From: Lachnospiraceae bacterium
Lineage (GTDB): Bacteria > Bacillota > Clostridia > Lachnospirales > Lachnospiraceae
Length of the DNA stretch: 47,654 nucleotides
NCBI GenBank assembly: GCA_024697225.1
Contig: JAILGA010000073.1
Location: 1-47,654 of the forward strand
Direction: 5' to 3'
Shown here: one piece after another, positions 32,858 to 40,615 of the stretch
How positions within the stretch are numbered: position 1 is the stretch's first letter
Layout of the letters: each line of letters begins with the position of its first letter
Notes under the pieces: generated by a model
The model's database searches: none
Told to the model about the DNA's origin: nothing
The model's input: only the letters and a program-made list of their open reading frames with translations
Translations under genes and position numbers: made by a program

Positions 32858-33193
32858 TCACCCGTGTCTGTTCATATACTCATCGGCTTCGGTGAGCTTT
32901 ATGATCTTTCCGTTGAGATTGATATATCCCTCAGGAGGTTCATTATGAACAATGAACTGCTCCTTAGGGATATCTTTCTGCATGGGATCGTTTGAATGGT
33001 CGTGGCCGAATCTGGCGCAGGAAATATCATCCTCGGCGCTGATCATATGCCCGTCCGATGCGATGCGGCTGACTCCTTTCTTTGCAGCTTCCGTGAGCTC
33101 CTTCCAGCCGTTCTTCCCTTTCATTTTATTCTTGCCGAGCGCAAACCATAACAGGACTGCCAGAGCTATTACAGGTAACAATGATTCTGCCAT
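32858..33193 (-). CDS. Small membrane-anchored protein of unknown function
   Basis: A protein of 111 residues. One N-terminal membrane helix (LLPVIALAVLLWFALG) is followed by a basic stretch and a soluble tail. The tail includes HMISAEDDISCARFGHDHSN, a His/Asp/Cys-containing segment that might bind metal, and a final GYINLNGKIIKLTEADEY. I do not recognise the family. CGGAGGAGAGAG precedes the ATG at 33193. It follows the metallophosphoesterase gene by about 30 nt on the same strand, so cotranscription is likely. Confidence 0.65.
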   Translation of the reverse strand: MAESLLPVIALAVLLWFALGKNKMKGKNGWKELTEAAKKGVSRIASDGHMISAEDDISCARFGHDHSNDPMQKDIPKEQFIVHNEPPEGYINLNGKIIKLTEADEYMNRHG

Positions 33194-33222
33194 ATCTCTC
33201 TCCTCCGGTTTCAGTGGATATG

Positions 33223-33888
33223 CTACAATCCCATTTTACCTAATATGCCGTCTTCTGTCACCCCCGGATGAGTCAGATACAGCCGGACGATCTGTTCGAT
33301 AAGCGACGCATCCGCGCCGGTTCTCTTAGCGATCTCCGTGACCGAGCGTCCTTTGTCAGTCTCCTTCATCACACGAAAGACAAGCGGTCTCATGTCGGGA
33401 GCGGATATATTTGCGGCAGCGGCCTCTTTACCGGTGTGCGGAAGATCGATCCTCTTTATCGCAAAGCTGTCGTCTAAACACGATATCCCCGCCATCGTTA
33501 CGGGCTGCACAAAGCGCCTGGGACCGCAGCTGCCGGGGTTAAGGAATACATAACTCCCCTCGTTGCGCTGCTCGTACCTGTGCGAATGGCCGCAGATAAC
33601 GAGGTCATATCCGGTTAATGTCCCGGGCAGATCCTTTTTTTTGTGCGTCATGTAGAAACGGATCCCCGAGATCTCGGAATCAATATGCTCCGGCAGATCA
33701 AAGCCCCAGGTTTCGTCCGCATTCCCGCGCACCGCGTATACGGGAGCAATCTTCAAAAGCTCATTCAAAACAGCGCGGGAACCGATATCACCGGCATGCA
33801 GGATAGCTCTGCATCCGGCAAGCTGTCCGGTCACAGCCGGCCGTAAAAGATCATGCGTATCGGAAATAACACATATGTCGCAGCTCAT
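33223..33888 (-). CDS. YfcE/MJ0936-type metallophosphoesterase with C-terminal helical extension
   Basis: About 221 residues. The five metallophosphoesterase blocks are visible: ISDTHD, LHAGDIG, VRGNAD, a histidine-bearing strand YMTHKKK, and ICGHSHRYEQ with LNPGSCGPRR. These bind two metals and hydrolyse phosphodiesters. The last 60 residues, beyond the usual domain, contain GRSVTEIAKRTGADASLIEQ, which looks like a helix-turn-helix, followed by VRLYLTHPGV. The ATG at 33888 lies 9 nt after GGGGAG and is preferred over those at 33897 and 33894. Substrate unknown. Confidence 0.85.
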   Translation of the reverse strand: MSCDICVISDTHDLLRPAVTGQLAGCRAILHAGDIGSRAVLNELLKIAPVYAVRGNADETWGFDLPEHIDSEISGIRFYMTHKKKDLPGTLTGYDLVICGHSHRYEQRNEGSYVFLNPGSCGPRRFVQPVTMAGISCLDDSFAIKRIDLPHTGKEAAAANISAPDMRPLVFRVMKETDKGRSVTEIAKRTGADASLIEQIVRLYLTHPGVTEDGILGKMGL

Positions 33889-33924
33889 GCGCATCATCTC
33901 CCCGCTCTGTGGTCATATCTCTGT

Positions 33925-36924
33925 TCACTGCGGAACCACTGCTCTGTTGTTGTTCAGCACACCGTTGTTGTTATTCGCTGCCCTGTTCATTTCGTTGCCG
34001 GCGCCGGCGACAAGCTGCTGAGGATCCTGGTCGAAGCTTGTGAAATTGCGGAACTTCCTGCCTGCCTCATACTGTTCCTTTCTCTTGCTGATGTCGGCGC
34101 CGCTCAGCTCAGGATTATCCTTGCTGTCCTGCACGGCCTTGTTGATAAACTCAGTATTGTTTTTAGTGATGTTCTCCCTCGTGGTATCCCTTAGATGCTG
34201 GATATCCAGCAAATGCCTGCCGAAGGATCCGTTCTCGGGACCGAAATTATACAGTTCCTTCTCAACCTCATTGTTCACAAGAGCGTCGATCACTATGTTC
34301 TTTCTGTCCTCATCGGTCATCTGCTCATTGCCTTCGAATTTGCGGGCGTTGATGTTTTTCGACTCGAGCAGGATCGACTTGAACGTGCTTATCTTATTGT
34401 CGTACTGTTCCTTCATCTCCTGTGCAACGGCACTGAACTGTCCGGCATTCATGTTATTCGCAGGCCGGTTGGCGTCGAAATCACGGATTTCCTGACGTGT
34501 CGCCTCATCAAGACCCATCGAATCGATCAGGGCAGTATGCTCATCGCAAAAGCGCTCGATGTTGTCGGCCTGATTCAGGCGGAATTTTCTCTGCCCGGTC
34601 GGTTTCCAGTGAAACCACTGCTTATTCTTCTTCACCTTGTAGGCGGAAGTCTTCTCCTTGAGCGTACCAAGCAGTTCCTTGAGTTTCTCCGGTGTCTTTT
34701 CCTGCGCTTCACCATTCTTGAAAGCTTCAAGCGCAGTCTTTATCGCCTTGTATTCATCACTGTTTTCATGATCGGCTTTCTTGTTCTTATCAAAGTCTCT
34801 GAGAAAGGCGTCGATCCCGTTCATGATCGTCTCGGTCTCCTTAGTTCTGGATTCCGATGCCCGCTTCATTTCTTCGGTCTTTTCATTAAACAGCTCCTTA
34901 GCGACGTTCAGATGCTTGTTTATCGTCGAAAGCTTCGCGTACTCGCGGCTCTTCTTCTCGAAATCTGTCTGGGCATCGACCAGCACTTTCTTATAGGAAT
35001 CCGGGGAATATTTATTCACATTCTCCCTCTGCTGTTCCAGCTCATTTTTCAACCTGTCAATGTCCTGTGTGATCTCGTTATCCCTGCGGTTTCGATCCTG
35101 AACGGCAGCCTGTGAGATCGCATTCTCCATATTGTCGAAGAATGTGTCATGTTCTCCCAGTTCCTGATTCTGTCTGCCAAGCAGATACGGTAAGTATTTG
35201 GTTTCGTTTTCCGAGCGCATATCAGTGAGCTTTTTATTCAGCGTGTTGACGCGCTCGAGACTGTCTTTCCTCTTTTCCTGCAGAACATCAAGGTTGGCAT
35301 CACCTGCAGCCTGTTCCGTCAAAGTGACGACATGAGACATAATCAGGTCGTCAAGCTCATTCGTATTGACAGCGTCCAAAACGATATCTTTATTCTGTTT
35401 CACTATCTCCTTTGCGAGATTCTTATTGATCTTCTGCCTTGCTTTTTTTTCTTTTTTTGAAGCGAAATTATCCTTTAGCTGTTTTTCGGCATTTTTATCC
35501 AGTTCTTCTAATCTCTTCGAGATCTCATCGTTCTTTTTCTGTGTGTTCTTGTAGAGTACATTATCGCTGATGTCCTGTTTGCTGGCACCAATCAGCTCAT
35601 CCAGACCTTTGTCCAGATTATCCAGATAATCTCCCACTTCGATTCCGGGATCTTTCCTTACAAGAAGATCATCGAGAAGAGCCTTGTCTGGAGCGATCTT
35701 CATCATCTGTGATACGAGTCCGTTTATCCTGTCCAGTCTCTGTCTGTTTTCCTCGGACAGTTCACCCTTCTTCGGTCCGTTTTTCAGCGGTTCCCCATCG
35801 GACAATCTGCGGGAGTTTTTTTCTATGGAGCTCAGGAACTCATCCTTCACAAGAGTGTCCTGCCACAGTATATCTTTCAACTGTCCGGCAAGCTCCTTTA
35901 CCTGTGTCCACCTGAGCTCTTTTTCCTTGCTCTCCACATAGGGCCAGAAAAAGTCAATAGCACTGCCGGAGCGATTGGCATATGCCTCCATGATCCTTTG
36001 ATAAGAGGCTTCTGACTTGTTTGTCTTCTCCGTAAGAGCGGACAGTTCCTGCTGCATCCCGTTTATGTCTTCGTTGAACTTATTTACATCCTGTCCGGCT
36101 GTTTCTATTTCCCTGCGGATATCGTTATATTCTCTGCGCACAGCCTTCAGGTCCTGCAGATCTCTTCCGGCTGCTGCTATGGTGTTGTCGAGGGATCTCT
36201 TCTGATCTTCGAGGTGTTGTATCTCCCCGGGAATCTGCGAGATCCTGCGATTCGCATCATCCAGATTTTTCTTCCAGTTCTGTCTCTCCCCTGCGCTCTT
36301 TTGCGCTTCAAGCCTGTTTTTCGCCTCATCAGCTTCCGCTTTTGCGTTTTGCAGCATAACGGGCACCTGTGTCAGATCGATGCCGTCACAGCTCATTGCG
36401 GAAAGGAGCGTCATTTCTTCCTCAAGCTGTCTGTCGATATCCTTGTATTTCTGTATGCCGTTGGCCGTCCTCAGAACCTCAAGTTCCTTACCGGCATCGT
36501 CTAATTCTCTGGCCATATTGTACATAGGCCACGCGGGATCGTTGAATTCAGGAGTCCTGTCGTGGTTGTCCCATATGAAATACTTATCTGTCGCAGCGGT
36601 AATCTGCACCGAATTTAACTGCAGCTGATCGATGTATCTATCGAGCTGATCCTCCAGTTCATCGGGATTCTGCGCGCTGCCGTCTATCAGTTTCTGAATA
36701 TTCGATGACATAGTCTGTGCTGTTAATCCCATGGTTGTAAAGAGGGCGATCTTTTCTCCCAATCCTTCGGCAGCCTGATGCTGATCATCTGTCAGACCGT
36801 TTTTTCGTGCCTGTGCGTCCAGATGATTTCTTAATGCCACGGAGCCGCTTACCGCCTGGGATATATGTGCAACCCGGTCTATGGTCTTTTTCAGTTCTTC
36901 GAGGGTCTTCTTCGTATACTTCAT
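33925..36924 (-). CDS. Giant coiled-coil protein of unknown function (999 residues)
   Basis: No signal peptide, membrane helix or known catalytic motif is visible. Long stretches are coiled coil, for example about 185-300 (EIQHLEDQKRSLDNTIAAAG) and about 470-730 (NELEQQRENVNKYSPDSYKK). Short globular-looking parts occur near 105-140 (YFIWDNHDRTPEFNDPAWPMY) and 755-800 (KKNKQWFHWKPTGQRKFRLNQ). The C-terminus is Asn-rich (NRAANNNNGVLNNNRAVVPQ). AAAGGAGT precedes the ATG. It lies alone between the phosphoesterase and a small CxxC protein. Structural, SMC-like tethering or secreted-effector roles are all possible; I cannot choose. Confidence 0.75.
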   Translation of the reverse strand: MKYTKKTLEELKKTIDRVAHISQAVSGSVALRNHLDAQARKNGLTDDQHQAAEGLGEKIALFTTMGLTAQTMSSNIQKLIDGSAQNPDELEDQLDRYIDQLQLNSVQITAATDKYFIWDNHDRTPEFNDPAWPMYNMARELDDAGKELEVLRTANGIQKYKDIDRQLEEEMTLLSAMSCDGIDLTQVPVMLQNAKAEADEAKNRLEAQKSAGERQNWKKNLDDANRRISQIPGEIQHLEDQKRSLDNTIAAAGRDLQDLKAVRREYNDIRREIETAGQDVNKFNEDINGMQQELSALTEKTNKSEASYQRIMEAYANRSGSAIDFFWPYVESKEKELRWTQVKELAGQLKDILWQDTLVKDEFLSSIEKNSRRLSDGEPLKNGPKKGELSEENRQRLDRINGLVSQMMKIAPDKALLDDLLVRKDPGIEVGDYLDNLDKGLDELIGASKQDISDNVLYKNTQKKNDEISKRLEELDKNAEKQLKDNFASKKEKKARQKINKNLAKEIVKQNKDIVLDAVNTNELDDLIMSHVVTLTEQAAGDANLDVLQEKRKDSLERVNTLNKKLTDMRSENETKYLPYLLGRQNQELGEHDTFFDNMENAISQAAVQDRNRRDNEITQDIDRLKNELEQQRENVNKYSPDSYKKVLVDAQTDFEKKSREYAKLSTINKHLNVAKELFNEKTEEMKRASESRTKETETIMNGIDAFLRDFDKNKKADHENSDEYKAIKTALEAFKNGEAQEKTPEKLKELLGTLKEKTSAYKVKKNKQWFHWKPTGQRKFRLNQADNIERFCDEHTALIDSMGLDEATRQEIRDFDANRPANNMNAGQFSAVAQEMKEQYDNKISTFKSILLESKNINARKFEGNEQMTDEDRKNIVIDALVNNEVEKELYNFGPENGSFGRHLLDIQHLRDTTRENITKNNTEFINKAVQDSKDNPELSGADISKRKEQYEAGRKFRNFTSFDQDPQQLVAGAGNEMNRAANNNNGVLNNNRAVVPQ

Positions 36925-37092
36925 AATCCAACTCCTTTTCCTGTTCTGTCGAACAATGCGACAAAAACACCTGCAGAAATATGATCTGTGATTATATATG
37001 CCTTATACGTCAAAAATCCACTGATGCCACGCATATTATTTTCCATATATTAACTGTCCCTCAACGATCTTGTATTTTTAGGGGAGAAGCGT

Positions 37093-37320
37093 TCAGTATA
37101 CCTTGGAAATGTCCTCCGGTTTGATCCCGTATCTGCCGGCAAACTCGTACAGTTCCGCTTTAGTGCGGATCAGAGCCAGTTCCGAAAAATCTCCCGTCCG
37201 CTTATCCCTGAACCCAAAGACCTGCTCCCCGTTGCATATGCTGCACCTCAGAACCGGTTGAAGATTCGCCCGGTCCCAGTCTATTGTTGTATTCTTGTTT
37301 TTCTTTCCGAACAGGTTCAT
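37093..37320 (-). CDS. Small CxxC protein of unknown function
   Basis: A 75-residue protein starting MNLFGKKNKNTT. The centre has LRCSICNGEQVFGF, a single CxxC that could be half a metal site or a redox pair. The tail (ALIRTKAELYEFAGRYGIKPEDISKVY) is predicted helical. The ATG at 37320 is chosen because the longer frame (to 37509) would lie almost wholly inside the aldo/keto reductase gene. It begins 16 nt downstream of that gene's stop, so it is probably cotranscribed. A weak AGGAT is upstream. Confidence 0.6.
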   Translation of the reverse strand: MNLFGKKNKNTTIDWDRANLQPVLRCSICNGEQVFGFRDKRTGDFSELALIRTKAELYEFAGRYGIKPEDISKVY

Positions 37321-37336
37321 TTTCTTATATATCCTG

Positions 37337-38479
37337 TCAGACCCCGAACAGTTCCGCAGCCCTGGCCATGCGGTCGGCGATCCTGACCTCAAAAGGACAC
37401 CTGCCCTCGCAGCCTCTGCATGCGATGCATTCCGAAGCCTTATGCTCGAGGGCCTTATAATGCTCGCGCACACTGTCGGGAACACTCTGTTGCAAAGATG
37501 CGAGATCAAAAAGCTTGTTGACCATCGCTATGTCAATTCCTGCGGGACAGGGTTTGCAGTGTCCGCAGTAAGTGCATTGTCCCTTGTATGAATGCAAAGG
37601 TGCGCCGGCAATTACGGAAGCATAATCCTTTTCATTATCAGAAGCATCTTCATAATGAACAGCGGCATCTACCTGATCCCTGGTATCATATCCGCAAAGG
37701 ATGGAAGACACGCCTGGTCTCGTAAGCGCATAATGTATAAGCTGAACGGGAGTGAAAGCGACGCCGAAGGGGGATCTTTCGCCATCGAGGAGCGTTCCTC
37801 CGAAAAAGCCCTTCATGACAGTGAGACCTACATTATTCTCTTCGCACATTCTGTAGAACTCCGCACGGTCGGGATCGATCCCGGAATACTTCTCTTCATA
37901 GCCTTCCCACATAGTATCAAGATCCTCGGTTGCAGGGCGCATATCAAATGCGGGATTGATGCTGAAAAGGATCATTTCTATAAAACCGGTCTGTACAGCA
38001 AGTTTGCCTATCACAGGGTTATGGGTACTGAGTCCTATATGCCTTATAACACCTTTCTCATGAAGTTCATGGACATAGGCGATGAATTCCCCGTTCATGA
38101 CTCTGTTCCACTCATCCTGAGAGTCGATGTAGTGGATCATCCCAAGATCGACATAATCGCTTTTGAGTCTTTGCAACAGATCCTCAAAAGCGGGGCGGAC
38201 GTATTTCATATCTCTCGTCCTTACATACTGCCCGTTCTGATATGTTGAGCCTATGTGCCCCTGAACATACCAGCTGTCCCTGCAGCCCTCCATGGCGCTT
38301 CCTATGATATCCCTTGATTTCGGATCGGGCATCCAGCAGTCGACTATGTTGATGCCTTTGCTGTGAGCATATTTGAGCAACTCGATGGATTCTTCCGTCT
38401 CATGCCTCTCCAGCCATTCTCCTCCGAATCCGATCTCACTCACATTAATACCTGTCTTACCAAGGGTTCTTGTTTTCAT
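37337..38479 (-). CDS. Aldo/keto reductase-like protein with C-terminal 4Fe-4S motifs, catalytic residues replaced
   Basis: A protein of 380 residues. The N-terminal barrel keeps the AKR opening (KTRTLGKTGINVSEIGFGGE) and layout, but the catalytic Tyr segment reads GINIVDCWMPDPKS and the Lys segment reads WYVQGHIGS, so the usual Tyr and Lys are absent. His is kept in LGMIHYIDS. The C-terminus has ferredoxin-like clusters CTYCGHCKPCPAGID and, 50 residues on, CIACRGCEGRCPFEV. This matches an iron-sulfur AKR subgroup in Clostridia; its chemistry is unclear. CAGGAGAC precedes the ATG at 38479; the extension to 38545 is rejected. Confidence 0.85.
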   Translation of the reverse strand: MKTRTLGKTGINVSEIGFGGEWLERHETEESIELLKYAHSKGINIVDCWMPDPKSRDIIGSAMEGCRDSWYVQGHIGSTYQNGQYVRTRDMKYVRPAFEDLLQRLKSDYVDLGMIHYIDSQDEWNRVMNGEFIAYVHELHEKGVIRHIGLSTHNPVIGKLAVQTGFIEMILFSINPAFDMRPATEDLDTMWEGYEEKYSGIDPDRAEFYRMCEENNVGLTVMKGFFGGTLLDGERSPFGVAFTPVQLIHYALTRPGVSSILCGYDTRDQVDAAVHYEDASDNEKDYASVIAGAPLHSYKGQCTYCGHCKPCPAGIDIAMVNKLFDLASLQQSVPDSVREHYKALEHKASECIACRGCEGRCPFEVRIADRMARAAELFGV

Positions 38480-38870
38480 CCTCTGTCTCCTGTTTTCTGT
38501 GTTCCGCCAAAAGCGGTTCAAAATCCTGCATTTAGATTCTAACATCTTTTCTGCGAAAATGATACGCTGCCCATCCGAAAAGTTCCTCTTGCCATCCAGA
38601 CTCTTATGTGTTAGAGTATCGCATAATACAAAGAAAGGCGCGCGCGGCGCGATGGTGGGAAGATGAATATCAGGTAATCTATAAGGTATGATGCAAACTG
38701 TTTCTACGGCCTTAAAGGCTCTGTTTGTGTGTGCCGTATCAGATTATCCGTATTCATTTTGAAGAGCACCGGTTTCGATCGTATGTGACTGTGCACTATC
38801 AGACCATCAGATATGATCACCCGCCATTACATTGTAAGATTTCAGTCTTAACCTTTTGTACTTTGTGCTG

Positions 38871-38942
38871 TCGGGTCTTCACCGCGATCAAGTGTAACCG
38901 GATCTCTCGGGTCTTCACCGCGATCATGTGTACCTGAATCTG
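38871..38942. repeat. Tandem direct repeat, 36-bp unit, two copies
   Basis: TCGGGTCTTCACCGCGATCA begins at 38871 and again at 38907. The copies differ at a few positions in their second half (AAGTGTAACCGGA, ATGTGTACCTGAA). It ends about 20 nt before the terminator of the ABC-F leader. Confidence 0.85.
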
Positions 38943-38964
38943 CAGCCCTTCATTTATACGTGTG

Positions 38965-38992
38965 ATCTGCTTCGGTACGGAGCAGATTTTTT
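38965..38992 (+). terminator. Intrinsic terminator (putative attenuator) in the ABC-F leader
   Basis: ATCTGCT (38965-38971) pairs exactly with AGCAGAT (38981-38987) around a 9-nt loop, followed by six T in total. It ends 28 nt before the start codon at 39021, so transcription through it is needed for expression. ABC-F resistance genes in Firmicutes are often controlled by drug-induced read-through of such terminators. Confidence 0.65.
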
Positions 38993-39020
38993 AATGCCGG
39001 AAAACGAGGGAGGTATACAG

Positions 39021-40568
39021 ATGGCACAGATACAGGTAACTGACCTTTCGTTTTCCTACGAAGGCAGCGCGGAAGATGTCTTCAGGAATGCGACATTTAA
39101 AATAGATACAAACTGGAAACTCGGACTGATCGGAAGGAACGGAAAAGGCAAGACTACTCTTCTCAACCTCCTCATGGGGAAATATGATCATACAGGCAGC
39201 ATTACATGCAGCACCGCATTTGATTATTTCCCGTACAGGATCAGCGAAAGCGATCTTCAAAAGACTGGTGAGGAGCTTATCGCAGAATGGAAGCCCGGCG
39301 CCGAACTATGGCAGGTACTCATTCAGGCGGATCAGCTTGAAATGGATCCCGAATGCCTTTACAGACCCTTTGCGACACTCAGCTTCGGCGAGCGCACAAG
39401 GGTGATGCTCGCTGCCCTCTTTGCGGAAGAAAACGAGTTTCTTCTGATCGACGAGCCGACAAACCATCTTGACATAAAGGCCAGAAATATCGTAAAGAAG
39501 TATCTCTCTTCAAAGAAAGGCTTTATCCTCGTGTCCCACGACAGAGATCTGCTGGATCACGTATGCGATCATATGCTTGTGCTTAACAGAGAGACCATAG
39601 AAGTGCAGACCGGCAACTTCTCCTCCTGGTGGGAGAACAAGGAGCGGACGGATGCCTTCAGGCAGTCCGAGAATGAGAAGCACCAAAAGGAGATCGGAAA
39701 ACTCAAAGCCGCCGCGGACAGGAGCAGCAGATGGGCCCAGAAGAGCGAGAATTCCAAGATCGGATTCGATCCTCTCAAAGAGCCTGAAAGAAACATTTCG
39801 ACAAGAGCCTACATCGGTGCAAAAACCAAAAAGATGCAGGCAAGAGTCAAGGCCTACGAGACACGTATCTCCCGCGAGATTGAAGAAAAGGAAGGACTTC
39901 TGAACGACATCGAGCGCGTGGCCGATCTGAAGATAAGACCGCTTGAGTTCCACAAAAATGTGCTGATCGATGCAAACGACCTCTCGATACGATATGCAGA
40001 CTCGGAGCAATATCTTTTTGAAGGGCTGAGGTTTCAGATAAAGAGGGGCGACCGCGTGATTCTTTCAGGCGCAAACGGCAGCGGAAAAACAAGCATCATC
40101 CGCGCGATCCTGAACAGATCGGGTTATCACGACACTGCGGACTCCCGCGATATAAACATGCTCGTTTCCGGGCGTCTTGATGTCCCTGCGGGGCTGACAA
40201 TATCCTATATAGATCAGGATACCTCCTTCCTCGCAGGAAGCCTTAAGGAGTTTGCAAAAAGCCGGGGATTTGACGAGAGTCTGTTTCTGGCCGTGCTCAG
40301 GAATCTGGATCTCGGCCGCGAACAGTTTGTCAAAAACATCGAGGACTATTCCGAGGGTCAGAAAAAGAAGGTACTTATAGCGGCGAGCCTCATAACTCCG
40401 GCGCACCTCTATATCTGGGATGAACCGCTCAACTACATAGATGTATTCTCAAGGATGCAGATAGAGAAACTGATATTACAATACTGCCCTACGATGCTGC
40501 TCGTTGAACACGACATACGATTTCAGGAAAAAGTCGCAACCGATATCATCAGGCTTGATAAAGCCTGA
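39021..40568 (+). CDS. ABC-F ribosome-protection protein, Lsa/CplR-like
   Basis: A protein of 515 residues with two ATPase domains and no membrane part. Domain 1: TNWKLGLIGRNGKGKTTLLN, LSFGERTRVMLAALF and LIDEPTNHLD. A linker of about 80 charged residues follows. Domain 2: GANGSGKTS, YSEGQKKKVLIAASL and YIWDEPLNYIDVFSR. The wording closely follows Lsa-type proteins, which displace lincosamides, pleuromutilins and streptogramin A from the ribosome; clostridial CplR is the nearest group I know. The ATG at 39021 has GAGGGAGGT upstream; frames starting at 38928 or 38994 would read through the terminator and are rejected. The exporter genes follow. Confidence 0.9.
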   Translation: MAQIQVTDLSFSYEGSAEDVFRNATFKIDTNWKLGLIGRNGKGKTTLLNLLMGKYDHTGSITCSTAFDYFPYRISESDLQKTGEELIAEWKPGAELWQVLIQADQLEMDPECLYRPFATLSFGERTRVMLAALFAEENEFLLIDEPTNHLDIKARNIVKKYLSSKKGFILVSHDRDLLDHVCDHMLVLNRETIEVQTGNFSSWWENKERTDAFRQSENEKHQKEIGKLKAAADRSSRWAQKSENSKIGFDPLKEPERNISTRAYIGAKTKKMQARVKAYETRISREIEEKEGLLNDIERVADLKIRPLEFHKNVLIDANDLSIRYADSEQYLFEGLRFQIKRGDRVILSGANGSGKTSIIRAILNRSGYHDTADSRDINMLVSGRLDVPAGLTISYIDQDTSFLAGSLKEFAKSRGFDESLFLAVLRNLDLGREQFVKNIEDYSEGQKKKVLIAASLITPAHLYIWDEPLNYIDVFSRMQIEKLILQYCPTMLLVEHDIRFQEKVATDIIRLDKA

Positions 40569-40574
40569 CATTGT

Positions 40575-40599
40575 CATGTAATATAGTATGCATTACATG
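40575..40599. promoter_or_regulatory. Inverted repeat overlapping a possible promoter of the ABC exporter genes
   Basis: CATGTAAT (40575-40582) and ATTACATG (40592-40599) are perfect 8-nt arms around 9 nt. A candidate promoter, TTGATA (40555-40560), 18 nt, TAATAT (40579-40584), has its -10 inside the left arm. A dimeric repressor (GntR- or MarR-like size) could act here; no such regulator gene is adjacent. Confidence 0.45.
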
Positions 40600-40615
40600 G
40601 AAGGGGGATGTCACA

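Larger units (their letters stand above)
38480..39020 (+). other. Long untranslated leader region before the ABC-F gene
   Basis: A gap of about 540 nt. It holds a candidate promoter (TTGCCA at 38589-38594, 17 nt, TAGAGT at 38612-38617), small hairpins, a 36-bp direct repeat and an intrinsic terminator close to the ABC-F gene. Short frames that might be upstream leader peptides are a four-codon frame at 38663-38677 and a 24-codon frame at 38688-38762 with a weak AAGG; neither is convincing alone. The layout fits an attenuation-controlled ribosome-protection gene. Confidence 0.5.

Noticed and set aside
36960-37010. Promoter of the coiled-coil gene
   Set aside because: A perfect TATAAT is present on the minus strand, but TTGACG lies only 11 nt upstream of it and the box at the correct distance is poor, so I do not list it.
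38725-38937. 70-codon frame in the ABC-F leader
   Set aside because: No ribosome site, unusual composition rich in His/Cys/Ile, and it ends inside the 36-bp repeat; most likely a chance frame.
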